A stretch of 64,000 nucleotides of DNA from Zeaxanthinibacter enoshimensis (lineage in GTDB: Bacteria > Bacteroidota > Bacteroidia > Flavobacteriales > Flavobacteriaceae), in NCBI RefSeq assembly GCF_004362865.1, contig NZ_SNYI01000001.1, forward strand, positions 1,178,001 through 1,242,000, given 5' to 3'. The translations under genes and the position numbers were made by a program. Positions 43,410 through 53,136 of the stretch are shown here, piece after piece; the first letter of the stretch is position 1, and the number at the start of each line of letters is the position of its first letter. The notes beneath the pieces were generated by a model. It had not been told where the DNA came from. It made no database searches and saw only the letters and a program-made list of their open reading frames with translations.

Positions 43410-45062
43410 ATGATCGGGATTATATCGTTTATAGGCTTCACCTTGCTGGTGGCCATCATTGCTTATTATGCCACAAGAAAAACCGATGAAAGTTCCTCCG
43501 ATGGGTATTTTCTTGGGGGAAGAAGCCTTACTGCCGGTGTTATCGCGGGGTCCCTGCTGCTGACCAACCTATCTACGGAGCAGATCGTGGGTCTTAACGG
43601 GAATGCTTATTCTGAAGGGATACTGGTAATGGCATGGGAAACCCTGGCGGCCATTGCGATCGTAATTACCGCAGTATTTCTCTTACCAAGGTATCTTAAA
43701 AGCGGGTTAACCACCGTTCCCCAGTTTCTCAGGGACAGGTATGATGTCAGTACCAAGACTTTGACCTCAGCACTTTTCCTGACCGGGTACGTAGTGGTAT
43801 TACTCCCCATAATCCTGTATTCAGGTTCCCTGGCGATCAGTACCATGTTTGATGTGCCGACCCTTCTCGGGGTTTCCAGTAAAACTGCACTGGTCATCTG
43901 TGTATGGGGAATCGGAATTATAGGTATGATCTACGCTGTATTCGGCGGACTCAAGGCCGTTGCGGTCTCTGATAGTATCAATGCGATCGGCTTACTGATC
44001 GGTGGATTACTGATACCGATCTTCGGGCTGGTTGCTATCGGTGATGGTAATTTATTCCAGGGTCTGGATGTCTTGTATGACAGTAACCCGGAAAAATTCG
44101 ATTCAATTGGGGGTCCTACTGCATCAGTTCCTTTTGCCACAATCTTTACCGGGATGATGCTGGTGCAACTTTTCTACTGGGGAACCAACCAGCAGATCAT
44201 TCAACGGGCGCTGGGCGCAAAGAACCTGAAAGAGGGACAGAAGGGATTACTGCTGGCAGCATTTATCAAGGTTTTAGGACCGATCATTGTTGTTCTGCCC
44301 GGGATCATTGCCTGGCACATGTTCGAAGGACAATTGCCCAAGGCAGACCAGGCCTACCCGGCCCTGGTAAACGCGGTGCTGCCAACCTACCTGGTCGGTT
44401 TCTTCGCGGCGGTTTTGTTTGGTGCTATTCTCAGTTCATTTAACAGTGTGCTTAACAGTTCTGTCACCCTGTTTGGAATTGATATTTACAAACAACATAT
44501 CAACCAGGATGCCACGGAGAGCACGGTGGTGAAATACGGGAAGATCTTCGGGATCATCCTTGCCTTTGCAGCCATGTTCATCGCGCCCTTAATAGCCAAT
44601 GCGGAAAGTCTTTTTGAATACCTGCAGGAAGTTAACGGGATCTACAGTATCCCGATCCTCACCATTATCGTGGTCGGGTATCTTACTAAAAGAGTGCCCG
44701 CTATTGCGGCTAAAATTGGTATCCTTTCAGGTTCCCTGTTGTATATTCTCAGCCAGTTCTTCTTAAAGCCTTACTTTATAGATAACGCCATGGCCGAAGC
44801 CAAGGCGGCAGGAATTACTGATGCTGCGGAACTCGCTCAGGTAGAAGCAGCAGCCTATCCACATTTTCTCCACGTGATGGCTATCCTGTTTGTACTGAAC
44901 GTAGCACTGATGTTGATTATAGGTAAGATATGGCCGAGGAAAGATGATTACACCCAGGAGTATACCAAGCAGGTGGATATTCAGCCCTACCGGCATGTAA
45001 AAGCCGTAGGATTGGGTATCGTTATATTGGTTGTAGGTATTTATATTTATTTCGCCAACTAA
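43410..45062 (+). CDS. Sodium/solute symporter (SSS/SLC5) for sugar uptake
   Basis: A 550-residue inner-membrane transporter with about 14 helices. It has the SSS family features LGGRSLTAGVIAGSLLLTNL near the N-terminus and GFFAAVLFGAILSSFNSVLN in the core. It takes up sugar or related solutes with Na+. Its place beside xylA and xylB, which run towards it, suggests that xylose or a xylo-derived sugar is the cargo; this is inferred from context. The ATG at 43410 is at the usual distance to the first helix. A strong terminator directly follows the stop. Confidence 0.88.
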   Translation: MIGIISFIGFTLLVAIIAYYATRKTDESSSDGYFLGGRSLTAGVIAGSLLLTNLSTEQIVGLNGNAYSEGILVMAWETLAAIAIVITAVFLLPRYLKSGLTTVPQFLRDRYDVSTKTLTSALFLTGYVVVLLPIILYSGSLAISTMFDVPTLLGVSSKTALVICVWGIGIIGMIYAVFGGLKAVAVSDSINAIGLLIGGLLIPIFGLVAIGDGNLFQGLDVLYDSNPEKFDSIGGPTASVPFATIFTGMMLVQLFYWGTNQQIIQRALGAKNLKEGQKGLLLAAFIKVLGPIIVVLPGIIAWHMFEGQLPKADQAYPALVNAVLPTYLVGFFAAVLFGAILSSFNSVLNSSVTLFGIDIYKQHINQDATESTVVKYGKIFGIILAFAAMFIAPLIANAESLFEYLQEVNGIYSIPILTIIVVGYLTKRVPAIAAKIGILSGSLLYILSQFFLKPYFIDNAMAEAKAAGITDAAELAQVEAAAYPHFLHVMAILFVLNVALMLIIGKIWPRKDDYTQEYTKQVDIQPYRHVKAVGLGIVILVVGIYIYFAN

Positions 45063-45071
45063 CAGCTTTTT

Positions 45072-45097
45072 AAACCCGCCTCCCGGCGGGTTTTTTT
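45072..45097 (+). terminator. Terminator of the symporter gene
   Basis: AAACCCGCC (45072-45080) pairs with GGCGGGTTT (45085-45093) around TCCC and is followed by TTTT. In the other direction the T run is short, so it serves mainly the symporter gene. Confidence 0.92.
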
Positions 45098-45098
45098 A

Positions 45099-46424
45099 TC
45101 AGATATACCGGTTGATCAGGTTCTCAAACAGTTCCTGCCGTCCGCTGGTCATTGGAATCTCGCCGTTTCCTGCTGCAATCTCGTAGAGGGAACCCAGGTT
45201 CAATTTGCCGGTTTCAAAATGTTTGCCATCCCCTGAGTCAAAAGAACGATAACGCTCTTGCCTGAGACTGATATATTCTGAAGACTCCAGGATCCTGGCA
45301 GCAGTAATCAGTGCCCTTGCAAAAATATCAACTCCGCCGATGTGGGCATGGAAAAGATCTTCAGGGTCGGTAGAATTCCGACGGAGTTTGGCATCAAAGT
45401 TTATTCCCCCTCCCTTTAAGCCCCCTGCCTGCAGGAAAACCAACATCAGCTGGGTGAGCTCGTAAATATTATTCGGGAACTGATCGGTGTCCCAACCATT
45501 CTGGTAATCGCCGCGGTTGGCATCGATGCTGCCCAACAGGCCGTGCATGGCTGCCACCTCCATTTCGTGTTGCATGCTGTGGTTTGCCAGGGTTGCATGG
45601 TTAACCTCCAGGTTCAATTTAAAGTCGTCCAGGAGGTCATAGTGTTCCAGGAAACCGACCACGGTTGCCGCATCAAAGTCGTACTGGTGCTTCATGGGTT
45701 CCATGGGTTTTGGTTCGATAAAGAAATTGCCCTTGAAACCCTGTCCCCGTGCATAATTCCTGGCCATTCCCAGGAAGCGGCCGAGATGATCCAGTTCTCT
45801 TTTCATGTCGGTATTTAAAAGGGACATATAGCCTTCACGCCCGCCCCAGAAGACATAATTTTCTCCGCCGAGCGCCATGGTAGTGTCCAGTGCCAGTTTT
45901 ACCTGGGCTCCCGCCCTCGCAACTATCCTGAAATCCGGGTTGGTAGCTGCACCATTCATATAACGAGGATGAGAAAACAGGTTGGCTGTCCCCCACAATA
46001 CTTTGATCCCTGTGTCTTTTTGCTTCTGTTGAATGTATTCAGTGACCTGCTGCAGTAGTTTTTCAGATCCTGCAAGGGTGTCGGCTTCCCGGACAAGATC
46101 AAAATCATGGAAGCAGAAATAATCCAGGCCCATTTTTGTAATAAATTCGAATGCGGCATCGGCTTTGGCTTTAGCGGCGTCTATGGGGTCTGCCGGGGCA
46201 TCCCAGGGATGCGTGATCGTGCCCGGACCAAAAGGATCGGCTCCGGTACCGCAGAAGCTGTGCCAGTAGGCCACTGCGAACCTGAGGTGTTCTCTCATCG
46301 TTTTACCACCAACCACCTTATCCGCCTCGTAGTAGCGGTAAGCAAAAGGACTGTCGGAATCCGGCCCCTCGTATTTGATCGTCTGTATCCCAGGGAAGTA
46401 TTCCCCGTTGATGTATTTTTTCAT
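45099..46424 (-). CDS. xylA: Xylose isomerase
   Basis: A 441-residue cytoplasmic enzyme that turns D-xylose into D-xylulose (and glucose into fructose) with two divalent metals. The catalytic His106 and Asp109 lie in [10 protein letters not shown], the first metal ligand Glu in [10 protein letters not shown] and the substrate/metal loop in [19 protein letters not shown]. The length and N-terminus fit class II xylose isomerases of Bacteroidota. It follows xylB with 3 bases between them and is the last gene of the run, next to the symporter terminator. Confidence 0.98.
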   Translation of the reverse strand: MKKYINGEYFPGIQTIKYEGPDSDSPFAYRYYEADKVVGGKTMREHLRFAVAYWHSFCGTGADPFGPGTITHPWDAPADPIDAAKAKADAAFEFITKMGLDYFCFHDFDLVREADTLAGSEKLLQQVTEYIQQKQKDTGIKVLWGTANLFSHPRYMNGAATNPDFRIVARAGAQVKLALDTTMALGGENYVFWGGREGYMSLLNTDMKRELDHLGRFLGMARNYARGQGFKGNFFIEPKPMEPMKHQYDFDAATVVGFLEHYDLLDDFKLNLEVNHATLANHSMQHEMEVAAMHGLLGSIDANRGDYQNGWDTDQFPNNIYELTQLMLVFLQAGGLKGGGINFDAKLRRNSTDPEDLFHAHIGGVDIFARALITAARILESSEYISLRQERYRSFDSGDGKHFETGKLNLGSLYEIAAGNGEIPMTSGRQELFENLINRYI

Positions 46425-46427
46425 CGT

Positions 46428-47921
46428 TTAGTCATTTAAATTAAATGCAAGTATTTGAGACCAACGGGCATAAGCTTTCTGTAACATTTCCTCCTGTGAA
46501 TGATCAGGGACGTAGGTTTTCATCTTCCGCGCTTTAAACCCCTCTTTTCCTAAAGTTTCCAAGCCTTCTTGTTCTACTTTACAGGCCCTGGCTGCCCCTA
46601 TTGCTCCTGTGGTATCATAAAGTTCTATCTCTTTATCGAGCAGGGTGGACAGAGCGGTCGAGAAAACGGGGGAACGGAAAAGGTTATCGTTGCCCGTTTT
46701 CAAAACCCTGGTATCCACGGCTTCTGATTTCAGTAATTTCATCCCATATGCAAAAGCAAAAGCAATACCTTCCAGGGAAGCCCTGCAGAGATGGCGATGG
46801 TCGTGCACGTTAAGGTTTATATCGGAGAAAGAAGTGCCGGGAGTACGGTTGTGGAGCATTCGTTCCGCACCGTTGCCGAAGGGTAGGGTGACCAGGCCAT
46901 CCGAACCGGGTGGCACTTCAGCTGCCCACCCGTTCATCTGGTCGTAGGACTCTGCCTTCAGGAGTTTCCGTAACCAGCGATACTGTATGCCCGTTCCATT
47001 AATACAAAGCAATTTGCCAATTCTCGGATATTCATGTTGGTGGTTCACATGGGCAAAACTGTTGATGCCGGAGTTGAGTATAGCTACCGACTTTTCACTG
47101 ACACCATAAAGGACTCCTGAAGTACCGCCGGTACAGGCGACCTCCCCGGGTTCAAAGACATTCAGGCTCAGCGCATTGTTTGGCTGATCACCGGCCCGGT
47201 AGAGAACCGGTGTTCCCGTCGTAAGCCCGGTTTCTTTTGCCGCCTGATTCGTGATCTTACCCTGTACAGAAAATGTCGGAACTATTTCGGGGATATGAGA
47301 GGGGTCAAGGCCATAATGATCTAACAGGGTATGGGCGGGAGTGTTATCCCGGAAGTCCCAGGATATGGCTTCTGAGAGACCAGGGATAGTCGTACATAGT
47401 ACCCCGCTCAACCTGAAAGCAAGATAGTCACCGGGCAACATCCACTTGTACATTTGTTTATAAAGTTCAGCTTGGTTCTCTTTGACCCAGCGGAGTTTGG
47501 ACAGGGTAAAGTTTCCCGGGCTGTTCAGCAGGTGTTCCGAACAATAGGATTCCCCAAGGCCTTGCAGGGCCTGGTTGCCAATATTTACCGCCCTGCTGTC
47601 ACACCAGATGATCGCCGGTCTCAGAACTTTTCCATGGTCATCTACCATAACCAGCCCGTGCATCTGGTAGGATATTCCAATGCCGATGATCGTTTCGGGC
47701 CGGATTTTATGATCTTTAAGTAATTGCTTTGTGGCAGCACAGGCATGGCGGTACCACAAATCGGGATCCTGTTCTGCCCAGCCAGGTTCGGGAGCTTGAA
47801 TGGAAAGTTCTTCAGCCGGGTGTTGTACAAGACCGATCTTATTCCCTGTTCTTGCATTGACCAGGCCCGCCTTTATGCTTGAACTGCCTATATCATATCC
47901 AATATAATAGTGCTCCACCAA
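46428..47921 (-). CDS. xylB: Xylulokinase
   Basis: A 497-residue FGGY-family kinase that phosphorylates D-xylulose to xylulose 5-phosphate, which enters the pentose phosphate pathway. N-terminal motif GYDIGSSSIKAGLV (phosphate 1), the substrate segment SYQMHGLVMVD, GTSGVLYGVSE (phosphate 2) and LEGIAFAFAYG fit the family. Gene order is xylB then xylA on the minus strand. Upstream there is only 124 bases, holding the terminator of the preceding SusD gene, so xylBA either depend on read-through or on a promoter not recognised here. Confidence 0.95.
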   Translation of the reverse strand: MVEHYYIGYDIGSSSIKAGLVNARTGNKIGLVQHPAEELSIQAPEPGWAEQDPDLWYRHACAATKQLLKDHKIRPETIIGIGISYQMHGLVMVDDHGKVLRPAIIWCDSRAVNIGNQALQGLGESYCSEHLLNSPGNFTLSKLRWVKENQAELYKQMYKWMLPGDYLAFRLSGVLCTTIPGLSEAISWDFRDNTPAHTLLDHYGLDPSHIPEIVPTFSVQGKITNQAAKETGLTTGTPVLYRAGDQPNNALSLNVFEPGEVACTGGTSGVLYGVSEKSVAILNSGINSFAHVNHQHEYPRIGKLLCINGTGIQYRWLRKLLKAESYDQMNGWAAEVPPGSDGLVTLPFGNGAERMLHNRTPGTSFSDINLNVHDHRHLCRASLEGIAFAFAYGMKLLKSEAVDTRVLKTGNDNLFRSPVFSTALSTLLDKEIELYDTTGAIGAARACKVEQEGLETLGKEGFKARKMKTYVPDHSQEEMLQKAYARWSQILAFNLND

Positions 47922-47992
47922 TAGTTAATTAGGAAGTATTAAGGTAGCTAAATTCTGAGGAGATCCCAATGGATCACCTTAGGTTAAGGCAT

Positions 47993-48023
47993 AAAAAAAC
48001 TCCGGGTATTTAGCCCGGAGTTT
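47993..48023 (-). terminator. Terminator behind the first SusCD pair
   Basis: AAACTCCGGG (47997-48006) pairs with CCCGGAGTTT (48014-48023) around a 7-base loop. On the minus strand it is followed by a T run (the A stretch at 47993-47999). It stands 22 bases after the SusD stop codon and before xylB. Confidence 0.92.
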
Positions 48024-48045
48024 CATAAACACTTAAAATCAGGTA

Positions 48046-49671
48046 TTAGTAGCCCGGATTCTGAACCAGATTAGGGTTAGAAAGTAAGGCATTAACAGGA
48101 ATAGGAAACAGGTTCTTGGTTTCATCTCCAACAGCAGTGGCCTCTTTGAATTCCCAGTCCCTGGTATATTGACCGAAACGGATCATATCATTCCTTCTCC
48201 AGAATTCATCATAAAGTTCACGACCTCTTTCTTCGAGAAGGTCAGCTTCTGTTACCGATCCCAGTGGAGTAGCGCCCCTGAGGACTCTCAACTCATTTAC
48301 AAGGGCGGTAGCATCGCCACCACTGGCGCCACGAAGGATAGCTTCAGCTTTCATCAGGTGCGCATCGGCATAACGGAATATGATCAGGTGCGGCGTAAAA
48401 CCACCATGGCGGGGATTGTACTTGATTACGCGGATACCTGTGTCTTCACCGTTACCAACCAGACCTGGTAAAGATTTAGTGAAGTTAAGGTCACCACCTG
48501 GGCGTGTCTTTAATTTAGAGCCATCATAGTTGTATTGTTGCCCTAACAGGAATCCGTAACCAACGTTAGACCCGTCGATAAACCCGTCACCGTTATTATC
48601 AACTCCACCGACTACGTTATCATCCACTCCATCATCATTAGTGTCGACAAAGGGAGTTCCGCCCAGGGGTACTCCTCCGCGACGTTCTTCCTGCGCTCCG
48701 CCTTCAACATTACTGTCCGATGGGCCTTCGAACATGTCGTAGAATTCGGCAAGAGTAGTAAATCCGTTCCATCCTCCACCGGTTATTTCCGGTGACATGT
48801 TGTAATGCAGGGTATTCCAGATACGGTTACCTACTGCAGCAGGTCTCCACCAGATGGTTTCAGAATCTGCAGTTTCCGTAAAGATGTCGAAAAATCCTTC
48901 CTGCAGGTCAAAACCGGCACCGTTGATCTCATCAACCAGGGATACTACCTGGTTCATGTCTCCTGTATCAGGAGCGCCCCCGGTATATATGTGTTTGTTA
49001 AGAAGTACCTTAGCCAGCATATATTGGGCTGCCGCCTTGCTGGCACGTTTGGTGCCTTCAAGATCGTTGGCATTTACTACGGGCAGCCCTGCGATAGCGT
49101 CAGTCAGGTCACTGATGACAAAATCTGCAGCCTCAGCCCTGGTCAGTACCCGGGGACTGATATCCGGACCTTCGTCAACCTCCCTGAAAGGAACCTGGCC
49201 GAAGAGGTCCATAACCACCCACATGCTAAAACCCCGGACAAATTTGGCATTTGCCACTTGCTCCGCTGTAGCATTAGATCGCGAGTCGATAACCTCGGAC
49301 GCACGGAACACGTTCTGATTGAACTGGTTCCAGGTGTTCAGGATGAATTGGTGGGATGGGGACCAGGTGTGCGTGTGCAGCGTTCTCCAGATCCCGTTGT
49401 CTCCCCAGTCTGTTCCCCTGGTAGGTACCAGGAGCTCATCAGTGGAAACTTCAGAAAGGGCAAACAGGTTTGCCTGGTCTCCGAACTGGCCATTCATATC
49501 ATTGTAAAGCTGGTCTACCGCGCTACCCGGGTCATTCACCCCATCAAATCCACCTGTCGATGTTTCCGGGAAGATAGAATCACTTTCCGAAATTTCGAGG
49601 TCGGTACATGAGAGGACAAATGCCGAGGACAAGGTCACCAACATAAGCTTCTTTAATTGTTCTCTTTTCAT
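48046..49671 (-). CDS. SusD/RagB-family surface glycan-binding lipoprotein (locus 1)
   Basis: A 541-residue lipoprotein with lipobox VLSC (Cys22 from ATG 49671). SusD proteins sit as a lid over the SusC channel and bind oligosaccharides through an all-helical TPR fold; the TPR-like helices and the C-terminal RagB pattern (AEAILRGASGGDATALVNELRVLR, shown here only as landmarks AEAILRG and LVNELR) are clear. An acidic region at about 340-367 (DTNDDGVDD, DNNGDGFIDG) carries two Ca-binding loops like thrombospondin-3 units. The preferred start is ATG 49671; a TTG at 49680 and ATG at 49677 are alternatives. It follows SusC by 19 bases. Confidence 0.93.
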   Translation of the reverse strand: MKREQLKKLMLVTLSSAFVLSCTDLEISESDSIFPETSTGGFDGVNDPGSAVDQLYNDMNGQFGDQANLFALSEVSTDELLVPTRGTDWGDNGIWRTLHTHTWSPSHQFILNTWNQFNQNVFRASEVIDSRSNATAEQVANAKFVRGFSMWVVMDLFGQVPFREVDEGPDISPRVLTRAEAADFVISDLTDAIAGLPVVNANDLEGTKRASKAAAQYMLAKVLLNKHIYTGGAPDTGDMNQVVSLVDEINGAGFDLQEGFFDIFTETADSETIWWRPAAVGNRIWNTLHYNMSPEITGGGWNGFTTLAEFYDMFEGPSDSNVEGGAQEERRGGVPLGGTPFVDTNDDGVDDNVVGGVDNNGDGFIDGSNVGYGFLLGQQYNYDGSKLKTRPGGDLNFTKSLPGLVGNGEDTGIRVIKYNPRHGGFTPHLIIFRYADAHLMKAEAILRGASGGDATALVNELRVLRGATPLGSVTEADLLEERGRELYDEFWRRNDMIRFGQYTRDWEFKEATAVGDETKNLFPIPVNALLSNPNLVQNPGY

Positions 49672-49690
49672 GATCATCAATTTTTTTTGT

Positions 49691-52600
49691 TTAGAAAGTT
49701 GCGTTTAGTCCGAATGTAACCGTTCTAGGCCTTGGGAAGGCAGTGTAATCGATGCCGGCAGTAGGCAGACCATTCAGCAGGTCTCCGGAGCCGGGGTTAA
49801 CACTTACTTCAGGATCCAAACCGCTGTAATCCGTAATTAAGAACAGGTTCTGTCCTGTTAATGAGAGCCTTAGACTCTGGAACAGTCCATCTCCTGATAG
49901 AGGCACATTGTACGCAAGGGTTGCGTTCTGAAGCCTTACAAAATCTCCTTTTTCCAGGAAACGTGTAGAAACTTCTGCCGCAGCATTTCCTCCTTCGCCG
50001 CTGGTCAGGACATCATAGGTCACGTTACGGGCGTTATTAATAGCCCCTGCAGTGAAGAAAGCGTTCGCGGTGTTGTTATACACAGAGAATCCGAACTGAC
50101 CTGCGAGGTAGGCGGAGAAATCCCAGTTTCCTACAGAAACGCTGGTAGAAAAACCTGCGGTTACATCAGGAAGAGCGTCTTCGCCGACGAAAGTCTGTAC
50201 GTCACCAATGGGCTGACCGTTAGAATCGAACCCTTGGAATTCCCTCAGGTAATAAGAGAAGAGCGGATATCCACCGGCAAGGATCTGTGCAAATGCAAGA
50301 GAAAGACCCTGTCCCCGGATTGTTCCGGCAGGAATTTGTCCGCCGAAATCCTGTAACTCGTTATCGTTGTAAGCAATATTGAAGGAAGTATTCCAGGTAG
50401 CGTCTACAGACTGGATGATATCATAGCTGATATCAAATTCAACCCCCTGGTTGATCACCACTGCATCCAGGTTCTGGAAGAATCGTGGCTGGGGAGATGG
50501 CTGTGCAGCTTCAATGTTCAGTAACAGGTCAGAGGTTTCTTTACGATAGACGTTAATACTACCACTAAGCCTGTCGTTGACAAAACCGTAATCTAAACCA
50601 ATGTTGTAATCCAGTGTTTCCTCCCACTTAAGGTCGGGGTTAGCAAAGGTTACAGGGGTGAGACCCGGGGCATCAACGTTCCCGTTGTCCTGGATTCCAA
50701 ACCCGGCGTAACGCTCACGACGGATAAATCCACCGTATCCCAGGCCTTCCTGGTTACCGGTGATACCAGCTCCCAGTCTCAGCTTAAGGGTGCTGAAAGT
50801 GTCACCCATAAAATCTTCCTCACTGATCTTCCAGGCAAATGCACCGGATGGGAAGTACCCGTACTGGTTGTTTCCACCAAACCTTGACGAGCCGTCAGCC
50901 CTTATGGTAGCGGTGAAAAGGTATTTGTCAGCAATGGTATAATTAACCCTTGCGAAGAACGATTGTAATTCGTCTGTCACGTCAAAAGTATCCGCGGCCA
51001 AAGAACGAACTCCCAGAGCACCCGGAGGAGCAATCTGGTCTGATGTCGGGCTTGGGAACAACCTGTTGACGAAAATCTGTGAATTACGGGAATCAAAACC
51101 GAATTGCTGGTAAGATCCGTCTATATTATTCCTGATGAGGTCTACGGTCTCTACAAGATCGTCTCCCATAACATTCAGATCTGTGCTTCCGAATCCAAAT
51201 CCTTCAGAATTGAAACCGTTACGTCCAAACTCCTGGTAGGAATAACCTACAAGGGCATCAATACTGGAATTAGAGAATTCTTTTTTGAAGTTTAAAGTAC
51301 CTTCTAACAGTTTGTTCTCTACATCTATAACATTATAGGATCCACGACCATTACCGAATACGGTACGGTCCAGGTTACGTGCTTTTGCAGAGGCTACTGC
51401 AACTGTTGTACCCTCAGACCTGTCATAACCCGTACTTACTTTCGCAGTTAGTTCCGGAGTCAGCTTGTACTCTGCAGAAAAATTCAACAGGGCACGATCC
51501 GTTGTAGTCAGGTTCTGTGTATATCTCAGCATAGTAGCCGGACTTAACTGTCCACCTGAATTAAAATCCGGATTGGTTGGCCATGTCGGGTTAGCCGAGT
51601 AAGCAGCCCCCAGGAGGTCACCCCGGAAACCGGCACTACCACTCAAAGGAGCGGCCTGGTCGTTTACACGTGATGCAGTTCCCTGGAAATTCAGGGTCAG
51701 GTTGTCGTCAAGGAAACGCTGAACCACGTTCAGCCTCGCGGTGATACGTTCAAGATCAGATTTCTCTATAACACCAAATTGTTTTCCGTATCCGAAAGTG
51801 GCACGGACAGACCCGCTGTCATGAGTGTTGGAGTAAGAAAGGTTCTGGTTCTGGGATGCTACCGTACGGGTAACGAAATCCTGCCAGTCTGTATTTGCTC
51901 CAAAATTCTGGGCGTTCCTGTCTCCACCGAATTGCTCGACCGCATCGAGGAAATCGTTTCGAGATAAGAGGTTATAACGCTCTGCCGGTTTAGAGATACT
52001 AAGGCTGGAATTGAACTCGAAGAGTCCTCCACGGGCTCCCTTACCAGTCTTGGTGGTGATGATGACAACACCGTTCGCACCCCTGGATCCGTAGATCGCT
52101 GTAGCAGATGCATCTTTAAGTACACTGATACTCTCAATGTCTGCCGGGTTAAGGAAGTTAAGCGGGTTTCTCGAAGTGGATGTCCCTACCCCGATGTTAC
52201 CACCTGTTGGCGCGGTATCATCCCCTGCCAACGGCACTCCGTCAACTACGAATAACGGGTTGTTGTTAGAACGAACCGAGTTGGTTCCCCTGATCCTTAA
52301 TTGAACTCCGGCTCCGGGCTCTCCACTGGTTTGTGTGATCTGAACCCCCGCGGTCTTACCCTGGATCAATTCTTCCGGGGAAGCGATGACCCCTTTGTTA
52401 AAGTCTTCCGAGGTTACTGCAGAAACTGCACCGGTCGCATCTTTTACCGTAGTGGTACCATACCCGATGATAACCACTTCATCCAATGCCTGGGCATCTT
52501 CTTGTAGGATAACGTCAATGGTTGATCGCCCGTTGACGGGGACCTCCTGTGTACTGTAGCCAATATAGCTCACCACGAGGGTAGCATTGGCATCTACGTT

Positions 52601-52786
52601 GCTCAAGGTATAATTACCATCGAAGTCTGTTTGTGTCCCCGTAGTGGTACCCTGAACCACAACACTGGCACCTGGTAACGGACCATTGGAGTCCGTAACG
52701 GTACCTGACACCTCTTGAGCTTCCATCAATCCGAAGCTTAGCAAGGCCCCGACCAAAAGAAAGCATTTTAGTAGTGTAATCTTCAT
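49691..52786 (-). CDS. SusC-family TonB-dependent outer-membrane transporter (locus 1)
   Basis: A 1,031-residue protein with a signal peptide cleaved near LMEAQ-EVSG. It then has a carboxypeptidase-D-like regulatory domain (VSGTVTDSNGPLPGASVVVQ, about residues 25-110), the TonB plug (EVVIIGYGTTTVKD, then IQGKTAGVQITQTSGEPG and NPLFVVDGVPL) and a 22-strand barrel ending in GLNATF. SusC imports oligosaccharides with energy from TonB. It is directly followed by SusD. A LacI-type operator and a -7 element lie upstream, and the LacI gene is divergent, so this pair is the likely target of that regulator. Confidence 0.95.
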   Translation of the reverse strand: MKITLLKCFLLVGALLSFGLMEAQEVSGTVTDSNGPLPGASVVVQGTTTGTQTDFDGNYTLSNVDANATLVVSYIGYSTQEVPVNGRSTIDVILQEDAQALDEVVIIGYGTTTVKDATGAVSAVTSEDFNKGVIASPEELIQGKTAGVQITQTSGEPGAGVQLRIRGTNSVRSNNNPLFVVDGVPLAGDDTAPTGGNIGVGTSTSRNPLNFLNPADIESISVLKDASATAIYGSRGANGVVIITTKTGKGARGGLFEFNSSLSISKPAERYNLLSRNDFLDAVEQFGGDRNAQNFGANTDWQDFVTRTVASQNQNLSYSNTHDSGSVRATFGYGKQFGVIEKSDLERITARLNVVQRFLDDNLTLNFQGTASRVNDQAAPLSGSAGFRGDLLGAAYSANPTWPTNPDFNSGGQLSPATMLRYTQNLTTTDRALLNFSAEYKLTPELTAKVSTGYDRSEGTTVAVASAKARNLDRTVFGNGRGSYNVIDVENKLLEGTLNFKKEFSNSSIDALVGYSYQEFGRNGFNSEGFGFGSTDLNVMGDDLVETVDLIRNNIDGSYQQFGFDSRNSQIFVNRLFPSPTSDQIAPPGALGVRSLAADTFDVTDELQSFFARVNYTIADKYLFTATIRADGSSRFGGNNQYGYFPSGAFAWKISEEDFMGDTFSTLKLRLGAGITGNQEGLGYGGFIRRERYAGFGIQDNGNVDAPGLTPVTFANPDLKWEETLDYNIGLDYGFVNDRLSGSINVYRKETSDLLLNIEAAQPSPQPRFFQNLDAVVINQGVEFDISYDIIQSVDATWNTSFNIAYNDNELQDFGGQIPAGTIRGQGLSLAFAQILAGGYPLFSYYLREFQGFDSNGQPIGDVQTFVGEDALPDVTAGFSTSVSVGNWDFSAYLAGQFGFSVYNNTANAFFTAGAINNARNVTYDVLTSGEGGNAAAEVSTRFLEKGDFVRLQNATLAYNVPLSGDGLFQSLRLSLTGQNLFLITDYSGLDPEVSVNPGSGDLLNGLPTAGIDYTAFPRPRTVTFGLNATF

Positions 52787-52878
52787 AAATTGTTGATTTT
52801 GAGTTTAGTTAATTCGTTCCTAGAGTTAAACTTATGTAAAAAACCTGTTAAAATGATGAATTCTGTAATATTGCAAAG

Positions 52879-52896
52879 CACGAAAACGGTTTCGTG
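52879..52896. promoter_or_regulatory. LacI-family operator palindrome
   Basis: CACGAAA-acgg-TTTCGTG: 7-base arms around a central CG, the layout of LacI/GalR operators. It lies 93 bases upstream of the SusC start and in the gap shared with the LacI gene at 53137, so it is a likely site for that protein. It lies downstream of the minus-strand -7 element, in the SusC leader, fitting a roadblock or competing with the start site. Confidence 0.8.
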
Positions 52897-52990
52897 TTAA
52901 TAACTTTTAAAAGTTACCAACCCCGCAAAAATTTTCCTATTTAATTGAGTATATGGTTTTTTTGATGTGTGATTGTTTACGAACTGCTAA

Positions 52991-52998
52991 CAAATATA
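52991..52998 (-). promoter_or_regulatory. Candidate -7 element for SusC locus 1
   Basis: On the minus strand it reads TATATTTG, an exact TAnnTTTG match. It would give a leader of about 200 bases that contains the operator. No clear -33 TTG is seen. Confidence 0.45.
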
Positions 52999-53136
52999 GT
53001 ACATTTTTACTTGTCTTAAGAAAACCTTAATTCCCAAATCCACGAGGCATTTGCTTTGATAATGTTAAAATTAGTATTTCTTTTAAGGTTGATTATCATA
53101 CCTTTCAGCATCACTTTCTAAATACTTCTCGATCCT

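Larger units (their letters stand above)
52787..53136. promoter_or_regulatory. Shared control region between SusC locus 1 and the LacI gene
   Basis: A 350-base divergent gap. It holds a palindromic operator at 52879-52896 and a minus-strand -7 element at 52991-52998, listed separately. The rest is AT-rich without a gene. For the LacI gene the nearest -7-like sequence is TTGCTTTG at 53049-53056, one mismatch. Confidence 0.75.

Noticed and set aside
48805-49611. Plus-strand frame of 268 residues over the SusD gene of locus 1
   Set aside because: It is antisense to a gene with full family evidence and shows no own features.
45099-52786. A complete xylan-utilisation locus
   Set aside because: No xylanase, xylosidase or esterase gene is present in this region; only uptake and intracellular steps are seen.
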